Below, in pieces: positions 51,028 to 59,915 of a DNA stretch of 64,000 bases (within the stretch, counting starts at the first letter, position 1; every line of letters starts with the position of its first letter). The stretch comes from Paenibacillus dendrobii (lineage in GTDB: Bacteria > Bacillota > Bacilli > Paenibacillales > Paenibacillaceae): positions 1,302,001 to 1,366,000 of the forward strand of contig NZ_WUBI01000001.1 of the NCBI RefSeq assembly GCF_009807035.1. The letters run 5' to 3'. The notes beneath the pieces were generated by a model that did not search any database, had not been told where the DNA came from, and worked only from the letters and a program-made list of their open reading frames with translations. Made by a program: the position numbers and the translations under genes.

Positions 51028-52782
51028 CTAAACACGCACAAGCCTCACGGCCCTAAGTTTGACGGCATCGGCATGCCAAATTTCCGTAAACCGGGGCGAA
51101 GGATCTTTCAACTTCGATGAGATAAGCGTCAAAGATTGAATGCCTGCTTCAGCCCAGGTGACTTTTCCTAAATTGGACAACACGGGAACATACGGATGCT
51201 GGCACGAAGGTGAATCCGGATCCGCCTCATCCTCGCGCGGATCAACGGCCAAGCATTGTCCGGCAGCCTCCAAAACCACAGGTTCCGGGTATAGATCCCC
51301 CCATGTCTGATCATGCCGCTTGTAACTGACCAAGAACACTTCATAGGTTCCCGGTTCAATCAGTTTGAAGGTCCATTCTGCACTGCGCAGTGCATAAAAT
51401 CCAGCCGTTTCATCGGCATGACGGACCAATCGCACCTTGGCTAGAGGCACATCGAGCTGAAAGCTGCTTTCAGGCAACTGTGTGAGCGTCCGGTCGAAAT
51501 CGTTCGCACCTACCAAATCAATCGCGATGACAGAGACATATGAATCCGTAGGATCAGGCGGCAGATCGAGTTTCAATGTATGCAAATTCAGCGCTTCATC
51601 ATACTCCTGCGCGAAACTCAGTTCTCTTCGTTCCGTGTCAGCCAACGCATAGGCGCGTAGAACAGAGTTGCGAATTCCGAATATTCTAAGCCCGTTTTTC
51701 GGCCACTTATCGTTAAAAATGTGAAGATACAACCTGCCCGTTCTTGCCGTGATGCCTCCCCATTGCAGTTCACCAAGAAACGGACTTCCTTCTGTGCCAT
51801 AAATAGCCTCGGAATTCCGGTGCGTCCACGCTCCAACTTCACGCAAACGTTGTGCTGAAAGCTCAGGTATTTCGCCTGCCGGTGTGGGGCCTACGTTCAG
51901 CAGCAGGTTGCCGCCTTTACCAATCACGTTGACGAGCTTGCGGACCAATGAATCCGCCGTTTTCCATATTTGATCCCGGGTTGTATATCCCCAAGATTGG
52001 TTGAGCGTCATCGGCGTTTCCCACGGCCTGCGGTCCTCACCGCTCATCCCGATCTCGTTATCCCCTTTGGAAACGTAGTCTCCCATCCCCATAACATGCG
52101 AAACCCTGGAATTCATCAGGCAGTCCGGCTGCAGGCTCCGCACATGCTCCACGATATCCTTGCTGTCTTCTTCGGATAAGCCTCCGGCCGTATCGAACCA
52201 CAACAATCCGACTCGCCCATAACCGGTTAGCAATTCTCGCAACTGCGGTTTAACTTTGCCCTCCCAATACTCGGCGAAACGCTTTTCCTCGAGCTTGTAA
52301 TCCCAGGTATTGTTGTGCTCCTTATGGAGCGAGTGCGGATGATGCCAATCGATAACATGCGAATAATAAAAGCAGAGCACGATCCCCTCTTCCCTGCAGG
52401 CCTCCGCGAGCTCCAGCATGGGATCGCGGCCGAACGGAGCTGCGTCCACGATGTTAAAGGGATCCGCTGCGGAATGAAACATGGCGAAGCCGTCATGATG
52501 CTTGGCCGTGATAACGATATACCGCATACCGGCATCTTTGGCCAGCTTCACCCAAGCCTTGGCATCGAATGCGATTGGGTTAAATTGCCCTGCCAGCTTC
52601 TCGTATTCCCGCACCGGTGTTTTCTGCGCATACATCATCCATTCGCCCTGAGCCGGGATGGCATATAATCCCCAATGAATGAACATCCCGAACCTCGATC
52701 CGGTCCACCACGCCGTTTTCGGATCCTGTTCAGGCGCTTTTACAAGATTCAGTGCGTTCTTTTCTTTTCCCTTTTCTTCCAT
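51028..52782 (-). CDS. alpha-L-fucosidase (GH29)
   Basis: The protein has 584 residues, starting with ATG after GGAGGGGGCGAAGTTG. It has no signal peptide, so it acts inside the cell on imported oligosaccharides. The N-terminal (beta/alpha)8 domain contains HWGLYAIPAQGEW, then AKHHDGFAMFHS, and the predicted nucleophile Asp (~197) in LLWFDTAGG. The C-terminal part is beta-rich (~430-580). The domain is complete. It is transcribed with the GH88 gene upstream. Confidence 0.9.
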   Translation of the reverse strand: MEEKGKEKNALNLVKAPEQDPKTAWWTGSRFGMFIHWGLYAIPAQGEWMMYAQKTPVREYEKLAGQFNPIAFDAKAWVKLAKDAGMRYIVITAKHHDGFAMFHSAADPFNIVDAAPFGRDPMLELAEACREEGIVLCFYYSHVIDWHHPHSLHKEHNNTWDYKLEEKRFAEYWEGKVKPQLRELLTGYGRVGLLWFDTAGGLSEEDSKDIVEHVRSLQPDCLMNSRVSHVMGMGDYVSKGDNEIGMSGEDRRPWETPMTLNQSWGYTTRDQIWKTADSLVRKLVNVIGKGGNLLLNVGPTPAGEIPELSAQRLREVGAWTHRNSEAIYGTEGSPFLGELQWGGITARTGRLYLHIFNDKWPKNGLRIFGIRNSVLRAYALADTERRELSFAQEYDEALNLHTLKLDLPPDPTDSYVSVIAIDLVGANDFDRTLTQLPESSFQLDVPLAKVRLVRHADETAGFYALRSAEWTFKLIEPGTYEVFLVSYKRHDQTWGDLYPEPVVLEAAGQCLAVDPREDEADPDSPSCQHPYVPVLSNLGKVTWAEAGIQSLTLISSKLKDPSPRFTEIWHADAVKLRAVRLVRV

Positions 52783-52797
52783 CAACTTCGCCCCCTC

Positions 52798-53985
52798 CTA
52801 CCAATATGGCTTCCAGTCTCTCGTCACGCGAACCAGTGCTTCAAACATGTAATAATCGCCCCAGATACAGCATTCATCCACGCCGTTGTTTCCTGGCTTG
52901 CTATATACCGCGTGAAGTAAAATCCCGTTCGAAGAAGGGACATCGCGGGTCATGTAGTTGTCAATCAAAGACTCCAGAATGTGGGACGCCGCATTCTCGT
53001 ATTGGCGTTTCAGAGGATCCGTCAGCGGCAGATGCGAGGATGTTTCGAGCAGTCCGCAAACCGCGATGGCTGCGGCCGAGCTGTCCCTTTCCTCGGGTCC
53101 GCCCGTGAAAATGAGATCCCAGTACGCGACGTAGTCGTCCGGAAGCCGGTTCAAGAAATAATTGGCCACTTTTTTCGTCAGATCGATGAGTTCCTCATCT
53201 TCCGTGTAACGGTAAGACAACGGAAAACCATATATTCCCCAAGCTTGCCCGCGTGACCAGCAGGAATCATCTGAATAACCTTGCGCCGTGGAGCCATATT
53301 TCGGTGCTCCGGTCTCGGTATCCATGTAAAAGGTATGAAAGCTTGAAGCATCCTCGCGGATGAGATACGCCGCCGCCTGCCGCACATGTGAATCCGCCGC
53401 ATCTCTATATTTTCTGTCGCCGGATACCTCGCTGGCCCAAAATAAGAGAGGCAGATTCATCAGGCAATCGATAATCATCCTTCCCTGCTGTTTCGGATCG
53501 CTGAGATTTCCCCACGCCTGAATGATTCCGGCTTTCTCCAAATACCGGATATAGAGAAGGTCTGCGGCTTCCAGAGCCACGCGCTTTGCTTCTTCATTAC
53601 CAGTCAGCTTATATGCCGACACGCAGGAGAGCGTATATAAAAAACCAAGGTCATGGGTATCCGTATAACGGCGTTCCTCCACCCGCTGCCTGTAGCTGCC
53701 GAGCTGATTCTCCGCCGCCTGCCGGTATTTCTCCGCCCCGGTTGTTTCGTACGCAAGCCATAGCATGCCGGTCCAGAATGCCGGGGTCCATTCGGTATTG
53801 CCTACCTGCCTGTACACGTTGTCCGTACTCGCTTCCGAAGGAAACGTATCTTTAAAGGTTTCAAGATTGCGATCTACCTGTCCTAAAATAAAGGTTATCG
53901 CTTCCTCGCAGCGTTCTTTCGTAAGCGATGGGGCTTGTTCATACTTGCCGTCAACGCGAATGCCTTCGTCCTTCACCTGACTCAT
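52798..53985 (-). CDS. unsaturated glucuronyl hydrolase (GH88)
   Basis: The protein has 395 residues and its start follows GGAGGAATGAGACA. It has no signal peptide. The (alpha/alpha)6 barrel carries the catalytic Asp pair: D112 in THDLGF and D173 in MIIDCLMN. GYSDDSCWSRGQAWG is the substrate-site motif. GH88 enzymes remove the 4,5-unsaturated uronic acid left by polysaccharide lyases, which suggests the cluster degrades a lyase-cleaved uronate-containing polymer. Which polymer is not visible, since no lyase gene lies in the window. Upstream is a ~400-nt gene-free stretch. Confidence 0.9.
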   Translation of the reverse strand: MSQVKDEGIRVDGKYEQAPSLTKERCEEAITFILGQVDRNLETFKDTFPSEASTDNVYRQVGNTEWTPAFWTGMLWLAYETTGAEKYRQAAENQLGSYRQRVEERRYTDTHDLGFLYTLSCVSAYKLTGNEEAKRVALEAADLLYIRYLEKAGIIQAWGNLSDPKQQGRMIIDCLMNLPLLFWASEVSGDRKYRDAADSHVRQAAAYLIREDASSFHTFYMDTETGAPKYGSTAQGYSDDSCWSRGQAWGIYGFPLSYRYTEDEELIDLTKKVANYFLNRLPDDYVAYWDLIFTGGPEERDSSAAAIAVCGLLETSSHLPLTDPLKRQYENAASHILESLIDNYMTRDVPSSNGILLHAVYSKPGNNGVDECCIWGDYYMFEALVRVTRDWKPYW

Positions 53986-54311
53986 TGTCTCATTCCTCCC
54001 AGTATCATGTTGATTGTCTTTGGATTGAATTGTAACCAGGAGAAGCCTTGATTCACAATCGTCTACTTTTCCGGTCTACTGCCGTTTTTACTTCATCCGC
54101 TGATAGGTTGAAGATTCGTCGGCCTTGTTTAAACATCGTTTCAGAGGCAAAGCGTCATCCGTTTTTACTCTCAATGCAATCAGCACCAGAAAAATTATCA
54201 TGAATACGGCATCAGAATGTGCATCTCCAAAACTTGTTTTTTCCGATGTGTGACAAAGTCCGAAGGCATTTCATATTAAACGCTTCCGATAAAAATCCTC
54301 TATTTTCACAA
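53986..54311. other. gene-free stretch upstream of GH88
   Basis: About 325 nt between the GH88 start and the terminator of the TauE gene. I find no open frame with a ribosome binding site. It presumably holds the promoter of the glycosidase operon, but I cannot assign boxes with confidence. Confidence 0.5.
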
Positions 54312-54366
54312 TAAAAAGCCTGCGAAAGGATCACCTCTATACCAAGGGTTCCATTTCACAGGCTTA
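54312..54366 (-). terminator. rho-independent terminator after the TauE gene
   Basis: AAGCCTGTGAAA and TTTCGCAGGCTT pair around a large loop and are followed by TTTTATT on the minus strand. Confidence 0.75.
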
Positions 54367-54383
54367 TGACCTGAATCAGGCTG

Positions 54384-55184
54384 CTAAAAAGCGATGATGC
54401 CCCACCAGATTTTAATCGCCGTGGCGGCGATCAATACGGCAAGACCGATGCGCAAGTATCTGACGTTCAAGTGGCGGCTCACCCGTGTGCCGATCGGCGC
54501 TCCAATCACGCTTCCGATCACGGTGAATAGCGTTGGCAAAAGCGGAATGCCGCCACCGATGAGCTTACCCGATACCCCTCCGATGGCAGAAATAAATACA
54601 ATAGCCAACGAGGATGCCACGGTAACGCGGGTAGGAATTTGCAATAGTGTCAGCATAATCGGTATGAGAATAAAAGATCCTCCAGCTCCAACGATGCCGG
54701 ATACGATTCCGACGAGCAATGCCGCGATCGATGCCATCGTAGGATTGAAAGTGACAGATTCCAGCGAAGCTTCCTCACGGTTCCCACGACTGGGCACCAT
54801 CATCAGAATGACAGCTATGACGGCTAAAACGCCGTAAACAATATTGATGACGTCGCTGGGGAGATATCTTGAACTGACGCTCCCTCCCAAACTCCCGATT
54901 AGAATGCTGATTCCCATGTTGGCGATTAATCCTCTGTGCATCAGCGGCTTTTCCTTCTTGCTCTGCTTCCTGAATGCGAGAATGCCGGCCAGCGAGGAAA
55001 AGAAGACTTGAAACATGCTGATCGACGATACTTCCTTGGCCGTAAAGCCGCCGGCATGAAACCATTCAGGAACGTACAGCAGGAGGGGATAGTTGATAAT
55101 CGCGCCTCCGATCCCCAGAAGTCCTGAAAAGAACGAACCGATCAGTCCAATGAAAAACATGACGATATGTCCGGTGACATCCAT
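54384..55184 (-). CDS. TauE/SafE family sulfite/anion exporter
   Basis: The protein has 266 residues. ATG 55182-55184 is chosen because it follows GGAGGTG. A longer frame from 55211 is less likely. It has about eight membrane segments, with the repeated hydrophobic and Gly-rich pattern of the TSUP family (FFSGLLGIGGAIINYPLLL in the first half; VSGIVGAGGSFILIPIML in the second). These proteins export sulfite or related anions. It sits with the persulfide genes, so sulfite, a product of persulfide oxidation, is a likely substrate. It lies downstream of the 54-residue zinc-ribbon gene, in divergent orientation. Confidence 0.85.
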   Translation of the reverse strand: MDVTGHIVMFFIGLIGSFFSGLLGIGGAIINYPLLLYVPEWFHAGGFTAKEVSSISMFQVFFSSLAGILAFRKQSKKEKPLMHRGLIANMGISILIGSLGGSVSSRYLPSDVINIVYGVLAVIAVILMMVPSRGNREEASLESVTFNPTMASIAALLVGIVSGIVGAGGSFILIPIMLTLLQIPTRVTVASSLAIVFISAIGGVSGKLIGGGIPLLPTLFTVIGSVIGAPIGTRVSRHLNVRYLRIGLAVLIAATAIKIWWGIIAF

Positions 55185-55307
55185 GGAAGTGCACCTCCTC
55201 TGCCGGTTCATAGTCGAATATTATTTTTGAAATGCACTATACTAATGGAACTTTACGCGTTATAATAATCCCAAGTAATTCAATGGGAATAGGATGGTGA
55301 ATCTTAC

Positions 55308-55472
55308 ATGCTTGCCAAACTTAAAAGCCTGTTTCAAGACCGCTGCCCTGAATGTTCCGAACGGCTAGTGGCCGAATCGGATCATCTACGCTGCACCAAG
55401 AGCTGTCCGAATCAACATTACACGGAAGAAACCTATAGCCATCTCAACGTAAGGATCATATACCACAGTTAA
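55308..55472 (+). CDS. small zinc-ribbon protein
   Basis: The protein has 54 residues, starting with ATG after AGGATGG. It carries CPEC near residue 13 and C-T-K-S-C-P near residue 33, a possible zinc ribbon (C-x2-C...C-x3-C), and a His/Tyr-rich tail. A TATAAT box lies at 55261-55266. A strong bidirectional hairpin (55527-55556) follows. It is in a 390-nt gap between the TauE and TusA genes on the opposite strand, so it is easily missed. The function is unknown. Confidence 0.6.
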   Translation: MLAKLKSLFQDRCPECSERLVAESDHLRCTKSCPNQHYTEETYSHLNVRIIYHS

Positions 55473-55526
55473 TGATTATAACCGAAATAACAATGAAAGT
55501 GATGATGATACACGTTATTGAAAATG

Positions 55527-55562
55527 GCAAACACTCCGCGCTACCGGAGTGTTTGCTCTTTT
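55527..55562 (+). terminator. bidirectional terminator
   Basis: GCAAACACTCC and GGAGTGTTTGC pair around an 8-nt loop and are followed by TCTTTT on the plus strand. It ends the 54-residue gene and the opposing TusA gene. Confidence 0.8.
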
Positions 55563-55575
55563 AATGAGCGATTCT

Positions 55576-55803
55576 TTATTTCTTCTTGATCCAAAATGTA
55601 TAAATACCGTTATCTTCAGCGCTTTCCAGGAGATGATGTCCCGTCGAATTCGCCCATCCTGTTAAATCGTTCTGCGAACCTTTATCCGTTGTCTGTACCT
55701 CCAGAATTTGCCCCGACGCGAGCTCTTCAATGGCTTTTTTGGTACGTATGATCGGCATTGGACATGCGAGTCCTTTGGCATCCAGCACTTGATCAGCGTT
55801 CAT
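55576..55803 (-). CDS. TusA-family sulfur carrier protein
   Basis: The protein has 75 residues, starting after AAGGGAGG. The motif GLACPMPII carries the sulfur-carrying Cys. It receives sulfane sulfur as a persulfide and passes it on. It is the last gene of the persulfide operon and a near-copy of the N-terminal domain of the TusA-rhodanese fusion at 57428. Confidence 0.9.
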   Translation of the reverse strand: MNADQVLDAKGLACPMPIIRTKKAIEELASGQILEVQTTDKGSQNDLTGWANSTGHHLLESAEDNGIYTFWIKKK

Positions 55804-55850
55804 ACCTGTTCCTCCCTTATTTTCTTGTCATTCTTCATGAATGTTATTCC

Positions 55851-57008
55851 CTAATGATCGTGAACGGCACAGCGGTTCGGACCCATCTCCATCTCCCGCC
55901 GCTCCTCTTCGTCCGGCTGTATTTTCCCCATATTCGTCTGACGGATTTCTTGATAAGCATGGGGCTGGGGCGGCAGATTTTCGGTCACCGTCCGTCTGAA
56001 CGTAGTTTCATCCGATATGTTAAGTCCTGGATTGTCAGTGAACAAATCGCCCAGTTTCGCCGATACTTGACCTCTCTTATCCAGCTCGGTCACTTTGCCG
56101 AAATGGGCCGGCAGCACAATGAGTCCATCAGGCATTCCGCTGTACAATCCATATAAGGAATGGCGTAGATCACCGACCCAGTCCTCCGCTTTGCCTGCCA
56201 GGTCCGGACGCCCGATCGATGCCACGAACAGAATATCTCCCGTGAGCAGGTACTCGCTATCGACCAGGAAAGTCGTGCTGCCTATGGTATGCCCTGGCGT
56301 GTAGATCGGATGAATATTCACCTTACCGTCGCCAATTAGAAGATCTTCGTTTTCCACTAGCTCGTGATACGAGAACGTAACCTCCTCTGCATCTTTCGGA
56401 GGTAGCCAGTAGGATGCACCCGTTGCTTCAGACAATGCGCGACCGCCGGATATATGATCCGCATGCAGATGGGTATCCAATACATGCTTGATTTGTACAC
56501 CATGCATTGCGGCAAAATCAATATAGGGCTGAATCATACGGGCGGTATCAATCACGACTGCCTCGCCACCGGACAGAACCATATAGGACAGGCAACCTTT
56601 GCCGATTCGAACGAACTGATAAATTTCCCCGCCGCTTTTCAGGTCCCCGACCTTTATAGGCTCCAAATATTCACTCCATTGCTTCATGCCGCCTTCAAGG
56701 TAATAGACATGCTCGCGTCCTGCTTCAACGATCTGCTCACCGATGAATTGCGATGAACCTTCTTTGGCACATACGACGAGGAGTCGCTTACTAGCAGGTA
56801 TGCGCTCGAGGGCAGGATCAACTCCGTCCAAAAGATCAAAATAGGGGATATTGATGATTTCAATGTTCTCGCCTTCGATTTTCCAATCGCTGAATTCAGC
56901 TTCGTTCCGAACGTCCAAAATAAACAATTCCTCTTGCCCGGCGACGATCTGAGTCAATGCGTGAGGCGTCATTTTCATCAGCGATAATTGTTTTGTCTCC
57001 TCTGACAT
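55851..57008 (-). CDS. rhodanese-persulfide dioxygenase fusion
   Basis: The protein has 385 residues, starting after AGGGAGGAGG. Residues ~10-120 are a rhodanese domain with active Cys80 in VVCAKEGSS. Residues ~125-345 are a metallo-beta-lactamase fold with the Fe-binding motif THLHADH (H180, H182, D184, H185) and the later TPGHT and LTGDILF motifs, typical of ETHE1-like persulfide dioxygenases. The enzyme oxidises low-molecular-weight persulfides to sulfite and thiol. The order rhodanese-dioxygenase is the reverse of the S. aureus CstB layout. The TauE-type exporter nearby could remove the sulfite. Confidence 0.85.
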   Translation of the reverse strand: MSEETKQLSLMKMTPHALTQIVAGQEELFILDVRNEAEFSDWKIEGENIEIINIPYFDLLDGVDPALERIPASKRLLVVCAKEGSSQFIGEQIVEAGREHVYYLEGGMKQWSEYLEPIKVGDLKSGGEIYQFVRIGKGCLSYMVLSGGEAVVIDTARMIQPYIDFAAMHGVQIKHVLDTHLHADHISGGRALSEATGASYWLPPKDAEEVTFSYHELVENEDLLIGDGKVNIHPIYTPGHTIGSTTFLVDSEYLLTGDILFVASIGRPDLAGKAEDWVGDLRHSLYGLYSGMPDGLIVLPAHFGKVTELDKRGQVSAKLGDLFTDNPGLNISDETTFRRTVTENLPPQPHAYQEIRQTNMGKIQPDEEERREMEMGPNRCAVHDH

Positions 57009-57029
57009 GATTTCTCCTCCTCCCTGTTC

Positions 57030-57425
57030 TTAGAACGATAAGGAAATGTTCGCGTCCTTCGCAAAATCGATAAAGGTAGCTGCTCCTCCAACTTCGATGC
57101 CATCAATGAAATCTTCTTCTTTCAGGTTCATGACATCCATTGTCATTTGACAAGCGATGATTTTCACGCCAAGTTCCTGCGCCATAGATACGAGTTCAGG
57201 AATGGAAGGGACATTCGCTTTTTGGAATCCTTCTGCGAAATGCTCTGCGCCTGCAGGCATAGGGAGCTGTTGATGAGCTTGCTTATGAATCAGATTCAGA
57301 CCCTCAAAAGTAAAGAAAATACCTACTTCAGCGTCACTTGCCGCTGCTGCCGTTGCGATGTTAAATACCTTGTATGCGTCGAACAATCCACCGTTTGCTG
57401 CAATAATTGCTACTTTCGTTGCCAT
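57030..57425 (-). CDS. DsrE-like (peroxiredoxin-family) sulfur relay protein
   Basis: The protein has 131 residues, starting with ATG after GGAGG. The fold is DsrE-like, with the conserved Cys in IACQMTMDVMNL (~91). These proteins carry sulfur between TusA and other enzymes. Its ribosome binding site lies in the last codons of the TusA-rhodanese gene, so translation is coupled. Confidence 0.85.
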   Translation of the reverse strand: MATKVAIIAANGGLFDAYKVFNIATAAAASDAEVGIFFTFEGLNLIHKQAHQQLPMPAGAEHFAEGFQKANVPSIPELVSMAQELGVKIIACQMTMDVMNLKEEDFIDGIEVGGAATFIDFAKDANISLSF

Positions 57426-57427
57426 TT

Positions 57428-58039
57428 TTATTTTCCTCCAATAGGTTTGATTTTGTTTTTCAATTCGAATTCATCCCGTTCTACGATTCCGGTCCATTCA
57501 GACATGCCGGGAACGACGTTAATAATATTCTTGAAGCCTTTCTCTGTCAGGAGGTTGGCTGCCATGTTACTGCGGTTACCGGTTCGGCAAATAATATACA
57601 TCTCATCCTCGGGATTCAGTTCGCCGATCCGCTGCGGCAATTCGCCAAGTGGGATATTTCGGGAACCTCTGACGCGTCCGAAAGCATATTCTGCAGGCTC
57701 GCGGACATCCAATATATGAAACTCCCGGCTGCTCTCCAATAAGCCTTCCAGCTCTTCATTCCGAACGGAATGCGGGAACGTGATTTCTTCTTTGACCTCA
57801 TCCGGTTCTGATTTGCGCACATAATGCCGGTAAACATCGTTTTCTTGCTGTGTACCCAGAAATTGATGTCCCGTAGATTTTGCCCAAGCCTGAATGTCAG
57901 CTACGGAACCTTTGTCCGTGGCTTGAAGTTCAAGCACCTGGCCTGCGTTCAAATCATTCATTGCTTTTCTGGTCCGGACAATCGGCATGGGACAAGCGAG
58001 CCCTTTTGCATCTACGACATGGTCAACTTTGATATCCAC
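57428..58039 (-). CDS. TusA-rhodanese fusion sulfurtransferase
   Basis: The protein has 203 residues with a GTG start. Residues ~5-78 are a TusA domain (GLACPMPIV). Residues ~90-190 are a rhodanese domain with active Cys in CRTGNRSN (~152). This matches the domain order at the start of S. aureus CstA. It probably moves sulfane sulfur between a donor and the persulfide dioxygenase. It follows the single rhodanese gene by 75 nt in the same operon. Confidence 0.85.
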   Translation of the reverse strand: MDIKVDHVVDAKGLACPMPIVRTRKAMNDLNAGQVLELQATDKGSVADIQAWAKSTGHQFLGTQQENDVYRHYVRKSEPDEVKEEITFPHSVRNEELEGLLESSREFHILDVREPAEYAFGRVRGSRNIPLGELPQRIGELNPEDEMYIICRTGNRSNMAANLLTEKGFKNIINVVPGMSEWTGIVERDEFELKNKIKPIGGK

Positions 58040-58114
58040 ATCTTCACCTTCTTCAATATTTCTTAAAATGACCTATAACAGCTACCTCAATTTTGCAAAA
58101 ATGGGATATCCCCA

Positions 58115-58444
58115 TCATGATTCATCTCTTATCGTTTTCCCTTGCCAATTCAGCATGCCGCCGGTCATGTTATGGAGCTTAAGATGCCCGTGGGATGCAA
58201 GAAATTCACAGGCCTGACGGCTGCGGTTGCCGCTGCGGCAGATCATGACGGTCTCTTGGTTCCGGTCAATCTCATCATGACGTACTTCGAGCTGACTCAG
58301 CGGTATCAACCGAACTGCCTTAATATGCCCTTCTCGATATTCGGCCAATTCCCGCACATCGATGAACTGAACATCCTCACGCCCACTCGCAATCAACGCT
58401 TCAACTTCGTTTGACGTCATCTCCGACCAAGTCTGATTTTTCAT
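58115..58444 (-). CDS. single-domain rhodanese
   Basis: The protein has 109 residues, starting after GGGAGG. The active Cys lies in ICRSGNRSRQA (~73). It is the first gene of the persulfide operon, 20 nt from the operator at 58464. Confidence 0.9.
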   Translation of the reverse strand: MKNQTWSEMTSNEVEALIASGREDVQFIDVRELAEYREGHIKAVRLIPLSQLEVRHDEIDRNQETVMICRSGNRSRQACEFLASHGHLKLHNMTGGMLNWQGKTIRDES

Positions 58445-58463
58445 TACGACAACCTCCCTTTTT

Positions 58464-58479
58464 ATACCCTATGGGGTAT
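58464..58479 (-). promoter_or_regulatory. CsoR/CstR-type operator 1
   Basis: ATACCC-N4-GGGTAT, the site type bound by the persulfide-sensing CstR repressor and its CsoR relatives. It lies 20 nt ahead of the rhodanese start. Confidence 0.75.
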
Positions 58480-58522
58480 TTAAAAAGCTATAAAAAATTG
58501 TGGGAGGAAATTCGCATTAACA

Positions 58523-58538
58523 ATACCCCCACGGGTAT
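58523..58538 (-). promoter_or_regulatory. CsoR/CstR-type operator 2
   Basis: A second ATACCC-N4-GGGTAT site, 59 bp from the first. Paired operators of this kind control cst-like operons. No csoR or cstR gene lies in the window. Confidence 0.75.
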
Positions 58539-58684
58539 AAATTCTATCTTGTTCTTATTCATGTGTCAAGTCATTTTCATATTGATGATTCAAATCCGAT
58601 AAGGTTCTTATTGTTTTGGTCTAGTGGAACTCGGGTTTCATAAAAGTTTAGTTTATCTTTTGAATGTTCCCTCGATATAATAGG

Positions 58685-58698
58685 GTTATTCTAATAAC
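58685..58698 (+). promoter_or_regulatory. palindrome GTTATT-CT-AATAAC
   Basis: It lies just after a TATAAT box (58676-58681) and ahead of the sulfurtransferase gene, a position suited to a repressor. Confidence 0.35.
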
Positions 58699-58721
58699 AT
58701 TTTCTAAGGCGGTGTCTTTGC

Positions 58722-59558
58722 ATGAGTGCTATTGTAAGCAAGCCCTGGGTGTTGGCCCGAATGTATGAACCGGATGTGACGATCGTGGACTGCCGATTCG
58801 AGCTGGGCAAGCCGGATTCCGGAAGAGAAGCCTACGAGGTAGAGCATATTCCGGGAGCCGTATTTCTCGATTTGGAAAAAGACCTCTCCTCCCCTGTGCG
58901 CGAGCATGGAGGACGTCACCCGCTTCCCGACCCCGAACAACTCAGCCGAACACTGGCTCAAAAAGGGATTAATCCTGAAACACGGATCATTGCTTATGAC
59001 GATCAAGGCGGAATGTATGCTTCCCGTTTGTGGTGGCTGCTGAATTATCTGGGTCATCATGAGGCATATGTCATGAATGAAGGCTTTGGGGCCTGGAAAT
59101 CTGCGGGCTATCCGGTTTCGGCCGACCAGCCGATTCGCGTGCCTTCAAGCTACCCTTACACTCTTCATCCGGAGATCTTGGCCAGTATAGAGGATGTGCG
59201 GAATGCTGCGGGCAGAGAAGATATCGTCGTGATTGACTCGAGAGATCCGCGCCGATACCAAGGTTTTGAAGAAACATTGGACAAGGTTGCCGGGCATATT
59301 CCGGGAGCGAGGAACAAGTTCTGGAAGCTGCTTCTGGATCAGCATGGCAAGTGGATTCCTGCGAACCAACTGCAGGAGCATTATCAGGAATTCCCCACAG
59401 ATAAAGAGATCATTGTATACTGCGGATCTGGCGTCTCGGCCTGTCCGAATTTCATCGGACTGAAAGAAGCGGGATATGAAAAAGTGAAGCTGTATTCGGG
59501 GAGCTGGAGCGATTGGATTTCGTATAGCGAGAATCCGGTTGCAACGGGAGAAGAATAG
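58722..59558 (+). CDS. two-domain sulfurtransferase (thiosulfate/3-mercaptopyruvate)
   Basis: The protein has 278 residues. The start at ATG follows AAGGCGG. Residues ~1-125 are an inactive-type rhodanese domain and ~145-275 an active one with catalytic Cys in YCGSGVSAC. It transfers sulfur from thiosulfate or mercaptopyruvate to a thiol acceptor. It is divergent from the persulfide operon and shares its upstream region with the two CstR-type operators. Confidence 0.9.
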   Translation: MSAIVSKPWVLARMYEPDVTIVDCRFELGKPDSGREAYEVEHIPGAVFLDLEKDLSSPVREHGGRHPLPDPEQLSRTLAQKGINPETRIIAYDDQGGMYASRLWWLLNYLGHHEAYVMNEGFGAWKSAGYPVSADQPIRVPSSYPYTLHPEILASIEDVRNAAGREDIVVIDSRDPRRYQGFEETLDKVAGHIPGARNKFWKLLLDQHGKWIPANQLQEHYQEFPTDKEIIVYCGSGVSACPNFIGLKEAGYEKVKLYSGSWSDWISYSENPVATGEE

Positions 59559-59564
59559 AAGACA

Positions 59565-59592
59565 AGAGGCCGCGTCCGACGCGGTCTTTTTC
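59565..59592 (+). terminator. rho-independent terminator after the sulfurtransferase gene
   Basis: CCGCGT and ACGCGG pair around a 3-nt loop and are followed by TCTTTTT on the plus strand. Confidence 0.8.
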
Positions 59593-59915
59593 ATTTGCGG
59601 TATGGCGGTGTATCCTACATCAGAATCTCTCGAAACGCTAGGGAGTCAACGAGGAGTCAACGGCAGTCGTAGCAAGTAGTTACAGAGCATTTTCCGGCAA
59701 TGTGCAGCTCTTGTTTTTGCAAGCTCCATAGAGAGGGGTATTCTCGGGAAGTTCTACATTGACATTCCTCATCAAAGCATGATAAGTAATGTTCATAGAA
59801 CACAATCGTATTCTATATGCATTTTTTCAGAAGGGCGGAATGTCTATTGATTGATACCCAGCCTAATCGTAAGCCTTTTATCTCGTAAATACTAAGATAA
59901 GGGGTTAACGATACG
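59593..59915. other. gene-free stretch upstream of the serine hydrolase gene
   Basis: About 320 nt with no supported gene. A TTGACA box at 59759-59764, followed by GATAAG at 59781-59786, is a possible promoter for the next gene. Confidence 0.4.
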
